Shown here: positions 22,124 to 33,958 of the stretch, piece after piece
Layout of the letters: each line of letters starts with the position of its first letter
How positions within the stretch are numbered: the stretch's first letter is position 1
Source of the DNA: Diphasiastrum complanatum
Taxonomy: Eukaryota; Streptophyta; Lycopodiopsida; Lycopodiales; Lycopodiaceae
Assembly (NCBI GenBank): GCA_029204225.1
Contig: CM055092.1
Coordinates: 45,886,087-45,950,086 of the forward strand
Length of the DNA stretch: 64,000 bases
Direction of reading: 5' to 3'
Position numbers and translations under genes: made by a program
The notes under the pieces: model-generated
What the model was told of the DNA's origin: nothing
Databases searched by the model: none
The model's input: only the letters and a program-made list of their open reading frames with translations

Positions 22124-23742
22124 AAAAACTAACTGTTTCAATTTTTGAAAAATTTGTCTGTGAGACAAAATTCGTGGAGTCTAAACATCGTGGATAGTAT
22201 GGGGAGCTTTTGCCATGTACCACAAATTTTTTTGAAAGGAGATCTGCTATGACAGAGTTAAGGAAATGTGTACCCCTATCACTGATAAGTTCTAGAGGAT
22301 AGCCGAAACAAACTATAACCTGTTCATAGAGAAATTTTGCGGTAGAACGAGCGTCAGCATTGCGAACAGCTCTTGCTTCAACCCATTTGATACAATAGTC
22401 CATAGCTACTATGATGTAACGAGATTGTGTATGCCAAGCAGCGGGACAAATGGGTCCGACATAATCAATCCCCCATTTTTGAAAAGCTTGATCAATGGGT
22501 ACAGGATGTAAAGGCATGTAGTCGGTCTTTTGAAAGCATTTTGTGCGTTGGCAGACATCACAGGCCTTAGTGTAATTGTGCGTATCCTTAAAGAGTGTTA
22601 GCCACCAAAAACCGGCCAAGAGGACTTTCTTAGCAATCATTTCGAAAGAGAAATGGCCTGCACCAATGCCTTCATGAGTGAGAGAAATTACAGAGGGTAT
22701 TTCACCTTTAGTAAGACATCGTCGGATGATTCCATCTAACCCTTGTTTGTACAGTTGGTCGGCAATTAACGTATAAGATTTGGTTTTGAAGACCAACGCA
22801 CGTTGTTCAGGTTTAGATAAGGAAGGACCATCTGCCCTGAAGTTAAATACTCTGTGATTTCCTTAGCCCATACAGGTGTAGAGTCAACTTGGAATAGGAT
22901 GGCATTTGGTAAATCATCATTAACGTCTTGATAAGGTGTGGGAAGGTTAGGGATTCGGAACAGATGGTCTGCTAGAAAATGTTGATGAACCACAATTCTA
23001 AACTCAAATTCTCGCACTAATAGGATCCATCTAGTAATACGGCCTGTGGTGCAAGTCTTGTTGATGAGACACAACAGTTCTTGATGATCAATGAAGAATG
23101 CAAAAACTTTTCCCATAAGATAATGGCAAAACTTTTGAACCGCATATACCATTGCCAAGGCTTCACATTCGGTAGTGGTATAATTGACTTCAGCAGGTAT
23201 CAATTGTCTACTGAGAAAATGGATTGGATAATCCCTTTTTAATTCTCCTGGTTGAGTGAGCACTGCTCCAATGGCATACTTGGATGCATCGGTATGCACA
23301 TGGAATTCTTTAGAATAATCAGGAGCCCGGAGGATAGGTGCATTGGTAAGGGCTTCTTTGAGTTGATTAAATGCGACACGTTTTTCATCCGTCCATTTGG
23401 GAACAGTTATAACTACTTTGTAGATTAAGCGTGCTTTGTTAGCGAAATTGAAAATAAAGCACCGATAGTAGTTGGCATGGCCAAGGAAAGAGTAAACTTC
23501 ACGTATCGTATGCAGTTTCGGTAGATTTTGACTGATAATGATCTTTTCGGGGTCAGTGACAATGCCATTTTGGGAAATAATATGTCCTAACACAATATCA
23601 TGTGTTACCTAGATCTGGCATTTTTCAGGATTAAGGGAAATGCCAAAGCGTAGACAAAATTTTCTCGAGCGAAGACAGATGGCGTGTTTCTTCTGAATGT
23701 GCACCTAAATCGTCCAAGTAAACCTCTAGTGTATTGCCCATC
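22124..23742 (-). mobile_element. Ty3/gypsy pol fragment: RT, RNase H and integrase
   Basis: Read on the minus strand it starts in reverse transcriptase (VYLDDLGAHSEE, then ISLNPEKC and LGHIIS with one frame change). It continues through RNase H (FHVHTDASKYAIGAVLTQPGE, TTTECEALAMVYAVQKF; frame 23593-22766) and into integrase (frame from 22796). The integrase zinc finger (H..H...C..C around CDVCQRTK) and core (KWGIDYVGPI, ISDRGTHF) are visible. The integrase stops at 22124, where an LTR is inserted, before the last catalytic acid can be placed. Gag, protease and the rest of RT are absent, so it is a dead fragment. Confidence 0.9.
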
Positions 23743-24603
23743 TGTAGAACAACTGATCAGACAAATCTTGATTCTACCAACAAAGCACGCAATTTACTTG
23801 ACAAAGGATGAGAAAGAAACAAACGCGAACTCGAAACATATCTATTCGTGACCAACTCAAAAGACTTGCGAAGGATTTGTGAAATTTGTCTTGCAGTCAA
23901 CTCAAAAGATTTGTGAAATAGTTTCTTGTAGAAGCTCGTAGTTTTTTTGTTGAAGCTCGAAAGATTCGCGAACAGAAACTTGTTGCGAAAATTTCTGTTT
24001 CTTGTTCAAGCCTCAGATGTCGCGAACAATTCTTCTTCAAGCTCAAGAATTGTCATCTGTCACAAACAATTCACGAAAGATGAAAATGTCACGAAGAGAC
24101 AAGTGTTGTGAACAATTCGCGAAACACGAAGCTAAGACGAAGAGAAGAACTGTCACGAATTATTCACAAACAAATTTTATTTGAGTCTGAAAACAGAGCG
24201 TCTATTTGAATACCAACCGTCATAAATGGTTAGATATATATTGTTACAGCATTGAAAGGCCAAAAGACCTGTCCTATAGCAATATAAATACATGTGCACT
24301 GCTCGTTGTAAAAAACTCACTCATCAAATACACAACATCGAGATAAGACAACAAGAGATGTATATTGATGAATTAGATTCAGAGTTATAAAAATTCATTT
24401 TGGGTCAATAGTTTCTTATTGTCTAAATAGTCTTAAGTTGTCTCTTACTTCCACAGATAATCGCACGCATATTCAATCAGAACAATACTGTTCTATTAGT
24501 ACATAGATCAGATAAAATCGCGATTGAAAACACTGATATTAGTTTGATTTCTTCAAATTTGCATTGTGTTCTCTGTGGAAGAATAATTACTATTTTTCTT
24601 ACA
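23743..24603 (+). repeat. Probable copia-type LTR
   Basis: It begins TGTAGAAC, ends TTTTTCTTACA, and is followed by a primer-site-like TGATATCAAAGC. A TATA-like caatataaatac lies near 24282. Sequence 23800-24180 is rich in cgcgaac/cacgaa words. No partner LTR was found, so the boundaries are tentative. Confidence 0.5.
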
Positions 24604-24716
24604 GTGATATCAAAGCTTATGGAATTAGATCTGATACAGTGTTATCAAAGCCTACAGAATTAAATCTGATACAGTGTTATCAGAGCATACGAAATTAAAG
24701 TTGATACAGTGGTATC
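24602..24716 (+). repeat. 35-bp tandem repeat of primer-site-like sequence
   Basis: Three consecutive 35-base units (24602-24636, 24637-24671, 24672-24706) plus a partial fourth. Each begins cagtg[at/tt]atca[a/g]agc. The common word resembles the copia primer site TGGTATCAGAGC, here multiplied right after the LTR-like segment. Confidence 0.8.
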
Positions 24717-24916
24717 TTCGCATCCCTCTCAGCATTTTTTATACATCCATCAGCAAGCCACTATTTGATGCGAAAAATGCACTCAGAAAATGCAGATTCT
24801 AGCCAGAGCTCTGGTGACAAACTGATAAAAATTTCGAATGATTCATGAACAATTTCATGAAACTCGAATTATTTCTGTTCGAGAATAATTCGTGTTGGAT
24901 CAATTAGGCTCTGTAA

Positions 24917-25215
24917 CACAACGAAACGAAATCTAGACGAAAACGAAACAAAGCGAAGTGAAGCAAAACTTAAACGAGGTCTAACATTGATTCATGCTGA
25001 AAGCATAGAGATCGTGAAACGACACGAAACGAAACGAAGCACAAGCATTCATGAAAAGATCAATCAGGCTCTGTGACGAGACGAGACGAGACGAAATGAA
25101 ACAGGACGAAATGAAACAAAACGAAACGAAACGAAACTTAGGTGAGCTCTAAAATTGATTTACACTTATGGCCAAGTGATCGCGAAGTGAAGCGAAGCAA
25201 AACATGAAGCAAAAG
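24917..25215. repeat. Degenerate (ACGAA)n low-complexity region
   Basis: Irregular repeats of acgaaac, gacgaga and gcgaag, with a cluster at 25076-25140. No coding potential was seen. Confidence 0.75.
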
Positions 25216-25327
25216 CATTTGTGAACGAAATCAGTTTGTCAGGAATTCTGATATGATTGCTGGTCACTGCCGGCTATATCATTCCTACAATCCTTCAGAG
25301 TGTAGACAAACACTGCTAATCTACGTT

Positions 25328-25999
25328 AACAAATTAATATAGCATTCAACAATATCAAACCAAAGTGCGAAATTGAATAGACAAGTGAATCAGACACACG
25401 AATAGTTGCAGACAAAAATACATTCGAGATCATACAATCATACAGAATAATTGCACAACAACTACAATATTATCTATTGATCTTCTTGATTCTTCAAGCA
25501 CTGCATGACATATCCACGTAGTGTGTTGGCATGAGAGAAATACAGTTCTCTCACAAATCGTGTCTCGCTTACTATCGGACTTTTGGATCTACAAATCCTC
25601 TACAAAATCGTCTCGCATGCAGGCGGACTTGTATTCTGTATTTTTCGTCTTCTTGACTTCTTATCTTGCTTACAATATTATGCATCAAACAAAAAGTATA
25701 TAGTTCATGAACTTTTTCGTGTCGCATCGTGTAACTTACAAATTAGAAAGATTAAACATCTACAACTAATCACAAATTACAAGAGTGGCAGATTAGCCAC
25801 GATCTAGAGTACTTCTGCTGATGTCATGATATCTGATCAAATATTTGTACCCCATGGTACTTGACTGATCTTCTTGGTTAATTGAGAAGCATGACTTATT
25901 TTGTGTCATATCTTATCATGTTGTTCATGTCGTCTTTTGTCAAAAGTTCATGATTCAAAGCTAGCAAATCTTTGGCAATAGAAACATTTTGTTTCTTCA
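25328..25999 (-). repeat. Direct repeat copy 1: copia 3' pol end plus LTR
   Basis: Nearly identical to 27265-27949. The high-coordinate end encodes the last codons of a minus-strand copia pol (LLALNHELLTKDD). The rest is its 3' LTR-type noncoding sequence. Confidence 0.8.
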
Positions 26000-27264
26000 G
26001 CTCCCTCTCAAAGCATGATAGCTTGACGACTTCAATACTACTCCTCTGTCTCTCGAATAGACCTTTGGCTAAGGCCTTTGTGAAAATGTCAGCAACCATG
26101 TCTTTCGTTCCAATGAAAGTGGTCTGCAACATCTTCTTTCCAATCAAATGCCTAGTCATGTGGTACTTGATTGCAATGTGTTTCATTCTTGAGTGAAACC
26201 TAGGGTCTTTTGTCAGATATATTACAGATGTGTTGTCCATCTGCAAAACCAGAGGTTCATTTCTCGTTTCGCCCAATTCGTCAAGGAACTGTATGAGCCA
26301 AATTATTTCGTTGGCCATCTTTGATATGCAATGTACTCTGCTTCGTAGGATGACTGAGCCACAATGGTCTGCTTCTTGCTGACTCAGAGAATTGCTGCTC
26401 TTGACGCAATGGTGCATCCTCCTGAGACACTTTTACAGTCGTCTTTGAAGATGCCCAGCTAGCATCACTGTAGGAAAGCATTTGGAACCCTGCATCACGA
26501 CAATAACACAAACCATAATCCTTTGTTAATTGAAGATATTGTAAAATTTGTTTTGCGATCTTCCAATGTGTTGAGTATAGGAAAAGGCTGTCTCTCGAAT
26601 CTTTCGTCTTCTAATTCGTCACTCGAATGCGAAGCGACTCAAAAATTTTTGTTTTCGTGTTCGTCCTCTATTCCGTCTGTCACAATTGGATGATCATAGT
26701 ACTATCTTTCAAGAACTTCATAGCTGACAGGATCATCGTTGGCCATCATTATGCTCTCATCAAATCTGACTGTCTTCACAATGTTTGTCTCTGGCATGTA
26801 GACTCTATAGTATGACAAATTGTTGTCATATCCTACAAGATATCCCTGTCCAACTTTCTCATCAAGCTTTTTTCGAAGCTTATCAGGAATATGTGCATAA
26901 GCTGCACAGCCAAAGACTCTGATGTGAGTCAGATTGGGTTTTCTACCCCACCATAATTCGTGTGGTGTCGTGTGAGGCACACTAGACTTTCCTATCATGT
27001 TCTGAATGTATGCAGCTGTAGCTACTGCTTCAGCCCACAATACTCTTGGAGCTTTCGAGTAAGCCATCATGCATCTGACAGCTTTCATCAGAGTCCTATT
27101 CTTTCTTTCTGCAACACTGTTGTGCTGCGGTGTGTAAGATGCAGTCCTTTTGTGAATGATACCACGATCATTGTAGAAGCCAATGAAGCGATTCAAGATG
27201 TATTCTGTCCTTATCTGTTTCACTTTGTTGCCAGTGCATCACGATTCGCAAACAATTTCCCGAC
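25896..27264 (-). mobile_element. Ty1/copia pol fragments (integrase end and RNase H)
   Basis: The minus frame 27223-26702 gives the second half of integrase (TASYTPQHNSVAERKNRTL, then HELWWGRKPNLTHIRVFGCA). Frames 26511-25896 give the RNase H end (GSVILRSRVHCISKMANEIIW, LVLQMDNTSVIYL, VADIFTKALAKG). Everything between, including reverse transcriptase, is deleted. The first half of integrase and gag are lost at the 27265 junction. Confidence 0.9.
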
Positions 27265-27949
27265 AACAAATTAATAAACATTCAACAATATCAAACCAAA
27301 GTGCAGAATTGAATAGACAAGTGAATCAGACACACGAATAGTAGCAGACAAAAATACATTCGAGATCATACAATCATACAGAATAATATGTGCACAACAG
27401 CTACAATATTATTTCTTGATCTTCTTGATTCTTCAAGCACTGCATGACATATCCATGTAGTGTGTTGGCATGACAGAAATATAGTTCTCTCACAAATCGT
27501 GTCTTGCTTACTAGCAGACTTCTGGATCTACAGATCCTCTACAAAATCGTCTCGCATGCAGGCGGACTTGTATTCTATATTTTTTGTCTTTTTAACTTGT
27601 TGTCTTGCTTACAATATTATGCATCAAACAGAAAGTATATAGTTTGCGAACTTTTTTGTGTCGCATCGTGTAACTTACAGATTAGAAAGATTAAACATCT
27701 ACAACTAATCGTGAATTACAAGACTGGTAGATTATCCACGATCTAGAGTACTTCTACTGATGTCATGATATCTGATCAAATATTTGTACCCCATGGTACT
27801 TGGCTGATCTTCTTGGTTAGTTGAGAAGCACGCCTGATTTCGTGTCATGTCATGTCATGTCATGTCGTGTTGTGTCGTGTCGTCTTTTGTCAAAAGTTCA
27901 GAATTGAAAGCCAGCAAAGCTTTGGCAATAGAAACATTTTGTTTCTTCA
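27265..27949 (-). repeat. Direct repeat copy 2: copia 3' pol end plus LTR
   Basis: Second copy of 25328-25999, differing by substitutions and by an expansion of a TCATG/TCGTG pentamer around 27844-27885. It ends abruptly in pol codons at 27949, next to a plus-strand gag. Confidence 0.8.
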
Positions 27950-27977
27950 CTATCTGGAGGTTATTCAAAAATAGAAG

Positions 27978-30900
27978 ATGTCGGCGATCATCAATATTCA
28001 AGCTAATATGACTATAATCTTGGACCCAGAATCTTCGAACTACTTGATTTGGAAATTAAAGACTTCATTCTTGTTGAAGGGCGAAGGTCTATGGCAATGG
28101 GTAGAACCAATTGAGGAGAAGCCAGAAGCTACTCTTGGCAAAGAACTTCGAGAATGGAGTTTAAAAAATGACAAAGCTATAGCAATTATTGCATCTTCAG
28201 TGCATGACAATATAATGCTAGATCTTACATCAATTTGAAACGCAAAGGATTTATGGAAAGAATTGCAAACCAAGAATGAGACTCGATCTCGTAATCTGAT
28301 CATATTCTTGGAAGACCAATTAACTTACCTATAGTGAGACGACAAAGACCTGAACACATTTGTGTGAAAGATTAAAGATTTTTTTATTTCCTTGCAAAAT
28401 TCTGGTGCAGAAAATACAATTTCTAAGGAAAAACAGCTTAGTTATTTTCTTCGAGCCTTACCCAAGTCATTCCACACAACTCGAACCTTATTGGCGAAAG
28501 ATGCGACAATGACACTTCAAAAGGCAATAAACAGAGTGAAGGAGGAAGTAGAAGCTCGTGAACGTTATGACGACAATGGTGATTCAGAAAATGCTCTATT
28601 TACTTAGAAGAATAAATCTTCTAAGAAGTCTAAGTTTAAGAGGGAGTCATCTAAGAAGAATGAGTCTAAGACTAATGAACAACAATCTGGAAAACAAGAG
28701 AAGAATTCTGGTGATAAGAAGATTTGCAACAAATGCAGGAGATCGGGTCACACAGAAGAAAAGTGTTGGCTAAATCCAAAGATTGAATGCATTCATTGTC
28801 ATGAACGGGATCATATAGCAGTAGACTATTATTAGGATCTCAGAAACAAAAAGGAGCAGAATCGAAGCGAACCTTCAGATTCAAACTATGTCGAAGACAA
28901 AGCAGAATGCTCCAGAGCAGCAGAAGACAGGGCAACAAGGAAATCAGCAGCTTATGTTAACACTGATCTATGTTGTTCATCTAATTCAATTCGAGAAGTA
29001 GTACTTGATTTGGGAGCCACCTCACATTTTGTTTTCTCGAAACAAATTTTGTTTGAGTACAAGAGGACGAACTATTCGAGATTCATTCTACTTGGAGATG
29101 GTTCTAAACACGTGGGTGATGGAACTGGTGTAATATGGCTAGACACGAATCAGGGAGACAAGAGACTGGAGGAAGTTCTCTATGTCCCTACTCTTGATAA
29201 AGATCTTCTATCCGTTGCTAAGATAGTCAAAACAGGCATGTCAGTAACCTTCAAAAAGGACTCTTGTAAACTGTTCAAGGAAAATTTTGATAACCTGGTT
29301 GCTAAAGACAACAAAGAAAAAAATTTGTATCACCTGAACATTCGAACAAGTTAATCAAACTCGGGAATTAGTAGATGTACTGTGGCACAAAAGGCTATGT
29401 CACATGAACATGGAAGCCTTGTACCAAGCCAACCAAAGTCAGAGAATTCAAGGAGTCAAAATCAAAAGTAGAGATATTCAAACTACCTACGAATCCTGTC
29501 TTAAAGGCAAGATGACTAGAACACCTTTTTGTAAGGATGTTTATAAAGCAACTAAGGTACTTGAAATTGTGCATTCAGATATTTGTGGACCATTCGGAGT
29601 ATTGTCATTGGGTGATGCAAAGTACTTCATAACATTTATTGATGACTTCAGCAAGTTCACTGTAGTATACTTTATTCGTACCAAATCTGAAGCTTTCGAG
29701 AGATTTGTTGAGTATATGAATTGGGCTGAAAAGCAGATAGGCAATAAGTTGAAGCAAATTCACACAGATTGTGGAGGTGAGTACATTTCCAACGAATTCA
29801 AAGCTTATTGTACTGATTGAGGTGTTATGCACACGAAGACTGCATCTTACATACCTCAGCACAATGGAATAGTTGAACGAAGGAATCGTACACTAATGGA
29901 AGCTGCAAAGTGTATGATGGCTCATGCGAAAGCACCAAAACAATTGTGGACAGAAGTAGTGGCTACATCAAATTATCTTTAGAATTGTATTCTGAAATCT
30001 TGAATACCGAATAAAACTCCTCATGAGATATGGTGGAAGTTGAAGCCAAATCTTGCACATGTTCAAACATTTGGATGCGCAGTGTATATGCACATACCAG
30101 ATAAGCTGAGAAAGAAACTCGATGAAAGGGTTTTCTGGTAGGATTCGAGTTACATTCATCATATTATCGTGTTTATATACGCGAAACTGACAAGATAAAA
30201 ATTGTTCGAGATGTTAAATTTAATGAGACGAAATACATAAGAGACAGTAATCTAGTCAGCTATGAAATTCTCAAAAATTACTATGAGCTACCAACAATAA
30301 CAGAAGAAAAACAAGCAGAAGATGAAAGAAAATTACCAGATTCAGAGGGAGGTCAAGATCGAGTGCCTGATAGACTTGAATCGCCAGCTCAAATTCCAGC
30401 AGAATCAAACTTGGAACTTGCAGAATCGAACTCAAAACCACCTGTGAAAAGATCAGACAGACAACAAAAACCTCTAGAAAGGTATGCTCAGGATGTTTTT
30501 AATACAACCATCAAATTTTGTGGATTCTCTAACGAACCTCAAACATTCAAGGAAGCTGTAGTTGGTCCAGATAAAGATCGTCCGATTCAGACAATGGAGG
30601 ACAAAATGTCATTCATGTATAAGAACAATGTATGGACACTTGCACCTATACTTGATGGCAAAAAATCAGTCAAGTCAAATGGATCTACAAGATCAAAACA
30701 TGTTTTGATGGAGAAAACATCAGATACAAGGCAAGGTTAGTTGCTAAAGGATTTTCACAGAAGTATGGGATCAACTACACTGATACTTTCTCACCGGTAG
30801 TCAAACATACATCAATTTGCTTGTTATTCGCGTATGCAGTGGCTCATGATCTGAAAATCCACAGTGGATGAGAAAACTGCTTTCCTGCATGCAGAAATGG

Positions 30901-31272
30901 AAGAAGATTTATTCATGGACCAACCACTTGGTTTTATAAGCCAAGAATATCCAGAATACGGATGTCACATAAATAAAAGCATTTATGGTCTGAAATAAAC
31001 AACAAGACAATGGTATAGAAAGAAGGACGAAGCACTATGTTCCATAGGCTTCAAACCTCTATTTGCTGAATCAAATGTCTATATCAAGCATGTCCAAAAT
31101 GAAATAATCATTCTAGCTATTTATGTTGATGACACGCTTATCTTCTCAAGAAAAGATAAGTTAATTTCAGATGTCAAAAGAGACATTTCTGAAATATTTG
31201 AGATCGTTGACCTAGGAGAAGCTAAAATCTATCTAGGCTTGCGAATCGTGAGAGACTTTGAAGGTGGTAACT
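27978..31272 (+). mobile_element. Ty1/copia element, truncated in reverse transcriptase
   Basis: Gag starts at 27978 (DPESSNYLIWKLKTSFLLKG). A CCHC knuckle is visible (CNKCRRSGHTEEKCW, near 28725), followed by a second damaged one. The protease reads LDLGATSHF, with Leu replacing the catalytic-motif Ser position. Pre-integrase and integrase follow (WHKRLCHMNMEAL, HSDICGPFGV, TDCGGEYISNEF, NGIVERRNR) and then reverse transcriptase with YVDD at 31122-31133. At least four stops or frameshifts break the frame. It ends at 31272, where the LTR of the next copia element begins. No LTR of its own was found on the left. Confidence 0.9.
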
Positions 31273-32346
31273 GTTGGATTTAATCCTTCTACTCTCCTAA
31301 ATCCCATTTTTAATCTGCCTCCATTCTAGCTGCATATTTACTAACATTGTCACGCAGCCTGCATATTTACACGCAAATTCGCACAGACGAATAAAGGACG
31401 AAAGAATCGCGAACACTGTGTTTTTACACAGGTTATAGTGACAGGCAAAAAGGGCACACTATCCTACAGAATGTCGAAGGTGCCCTAAAAGCTAAGGCAC
31501 CCTGTAAATCTTATTTTAAGGCCATTCGTAAGAGTGACCCACTTTTTGCATCATCACCAACGTTCACTTCAGCACTGGCTGACGTCACACCCCTTTTACA
31601 CTCACTCCATGAAGTTGCTCTAACAGATTGGACAACAATTGCAGCCACCCACGATCTCCTACAGACAGCACATCCACTCTGTACTTTCACATCTGCACAC
31701 TTGTAATATTATGTATATATACATATTCTGGACACCATTCAAACTATGATGATGATCAAATGATCAAGTGAGTGAAGAAGAGACTAAGAGAAGAGGTTTC
31801 ATTCCTCATTACAAACAAAATAAGGTTCGTAGGACACACGGTTTTGTCCGCTATTGTATTGTGCTCTGCCGCATTATTAACTTGCATACATGATATACTT
31901 AATCTGATACAGTTCTTTGTTCTTTCTGTGTTAATATTGCTATGCTTGTTCTTCATTTTGTCTGATCTTTTTAGCTGCTCTTTCTGGTAATAGACGATCA
32001 ACTTTTAGTCTTGTCTTTCGCAAACAATTCGCGACTTATTATCAGTTGAGCACAGTCTAGCTCTTCACGAATCATTTGCGACAGATAATTTGTCTTGCAA
32101 TTCGCGACAAACTATTCATCTAGCACTTCATCCATTAAATGTTTAGCTACGTAATCTAGAATGACTGCGATTTCTATCACTAAAGCTCTCTTCATTCTGA
32201 TAAGCATGGTCATGCTTATGGAGAGTCTCAAATAATTCATTCCGCTGCGCACAAACATTTTCTGTTCGAGTTCGTTTCTCGTTCGTTTCTTGTTCGAGTT
32301 CGTTTCTCATTCGTGTTCATCATTTATTCTCCCCCTCTCTCCAACA
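31273..32346 (+). repeat. 5' LTR, 1074 bp
   Basis: Bounded by TGTTGG and CCAACA, with the primer site next to it. Its second half (31669-32163) recurs at 35357-35853. Confidence 0.9.
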
Positions 32347-32358
32347 TGGTATCAGAGC
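32347..32358 (+). promoter_or_regulatory. Primer binding site, tRNA-iMet type
   Basis: TGGTATCAGAGC immediately after the LTR end. Confidence 0.92.
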
Positions 32359-32497
32359 TATCTTTATAGCTTGATTAGCTTTCACAGTACAAGGCTCTAC
32401 TAGCCGATAGAGTAATTGTTTTCTTGTTTTGTAATTATCAGATTTTCATACTTAAATCACTGATAGTTTCTCCTATCACTTAGACTAATTCTTCCAC

Positions 32498-33958
32498 ATG
32501 GATTTCCAAGAGAAAGTTAGTCCTATCATGGACAAGCTTGATGGAGCAGCAATCGCCAGATGGAAGTTGAAGAATGGAAAAGCTTTCACGCTAATCATTT
32601 TCAACATCATGGATACTAAGATGGGCCATGTATCCGAGGCTCAAACATCGAAAGAAGTCTGGGACATCTTGAGCACACTATACGAAGTGCGAGATATAGC
32701 TTCCAAGCTACATCTCAAGAAGAAATTCTACTCCCTCAAGATGACGAATGATGATTCTCTGCAGAATCACATTAATCAATTCAAGAACCTGCTAAGACAT
32801 ATGGCCGCTATCGGATCTGTCATAGATGATCAAGATGCAGTGATGCAACTGCTTACAAGCTTGTCAAGTTCTTACGACAGCTGGGTGATGATCATCACGA
32901 CTCATCCAGAATTGGCTCTTTCAAGAGCCATTACTATGTTGTTGCAAGAAGACACGCGAAGGAACGAAACCTCGAGTTCCTCAGCTGATTCTCATGCCTT
33001 GTACACCAACAAGAGCACAACAAAGCAGAAGAAGAAGAAAGACCCAAAGCAATCAAAGCCAGACCAAAAACCAGCTCAGCACAAGGAACAGTTGAATCCG
33101 CAGACAAAGAAGAAGCTGTTCTGCAGATACTACAAACGAAACAACCACAAAATTCAAGACTGTCAAATACTTCAAGCGAAGAGCAATAGCAAGGGACAGT
33201 CCAATCAAGTGGAAAATGCAGCTGCAAAAGCTTCACAGCCTATTCAAGAAGCAGATCATGATGCCTTCATGACCAACCATCAAGAAGCATCTGGCAATAG
33301 TTCTTGGTTCTTGGATTCCGGAGCCACTCAGCACATGACTAGCCTCATTGGCTGTTTCGAGTCACCTTACAGTACCCAGAAGTTCGTTTACCTTGGCGAC
33401 AATAGCACACAAGCTATTAAAGGTGAAGGCACTGTAAGATTTTGCTTTGCGAATGATCAGTCTAAGCTACTCTCTAAAGTCTTGTATGTACCAAAGTTAT
33501 CTACAAATATGCTCTCTATAAGCAGAATCACAGATCTAGGACACATAGTAGAATTCAAATGTGATCAATGTAAAGTAGTTGATAGGACAGGCAAGATCCT
33601 AGCACTCGAAAAGAGGCATGGATACTTGTATAAATTAAGTCATTGTTTTTTTGCCTCTAGTCAGGCTCTCAGTACTTCAATTCATACAAATAAAGGTTTA
33701 CTTTGGCATTATAGACTTGGTCATTTAAATCATGTTGTTGTACAACAAATGTCTAGACAATCTACTGTTCTTGATCTCGACTATCCTCGCGAAAAAGTCG
33801 AGTTACCTGTTTGTCAAGACTGTCTAGTTGGTAAACAGACTAGAAGACCATTTAAGTCAAGCCATCAGTATATTGCTAGATGTTGTACATTCATTTATTT
33901 GTGGCCCGATGAAAAATCCTTCGTTGAAGGATGCCAAGTATTTTATAACCTTTATTGA
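32498..33958 (+). CDS. Copia Gag-protease-pre-integrase ORF
   Basis: 486 codons. Gag begins MDFQEKVSPIMDKLDG and passes directly to AAIARWKLKNGKAF. Compared with the relative at 7070, about 40 Gag residues are missing at that point. The knuckle reads CRYYKRNNHKIQDC, lacking the second Cys of CX2CX4HX4C, and the relative near 7760 also has Tyr there. Protease is intact in motif (SWFLDSGATQHMT). Pre-integrase follows (VLYVPKLSTNMLSISRI, WHYRLGHLNHV, CLVGKQTRRPF). The frame then slips, and integrase continues from 33828 in another frame. Domain roles are standard for Ty1/copia. Confidence 0.85.
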   Translation: MDFQEKVSPIMDKLDGAAIARWKLKNGKAFTLIIFNIMDTKMGHVSEAQTSKEVWDILSTLYEVRDIASKLHLKKKFYSLKMTNDDSLQNHINQFKNLLRHMAAIGSVIDDQDAVMQLLTSLSSSYDSWVMIITTHPELALSRAITMLLQEDTRRNETSSSSADSHALYTNKSTTKQKKKKDPKQSKPDQKPAQHKEQLNPQTKKKLFCRYYKRNNHKIQDCQILQAKSNSKGQSNQVENAAAKASQPIQEADHDAFMTNHQEASGNSSWFLDSGATQHMTSLIGCFESPYSTQKFVYLGDNSTQAIKGEGTVRFCFANDQSKLLSKVLYVPKLSTNMLSISRITDLGHIVEFKCDQCKVVDRTGKILALEKRHGYLYKLSHCFFASSQALSTSIHTNKGLLWHYRLGHLNHVVVQQMSRQSTVLDLDYPREKVELPVCQDCLVGKQTRRPFKSSHQYIARCCTFIYLWPDEKSFVEGCQVFYNLY

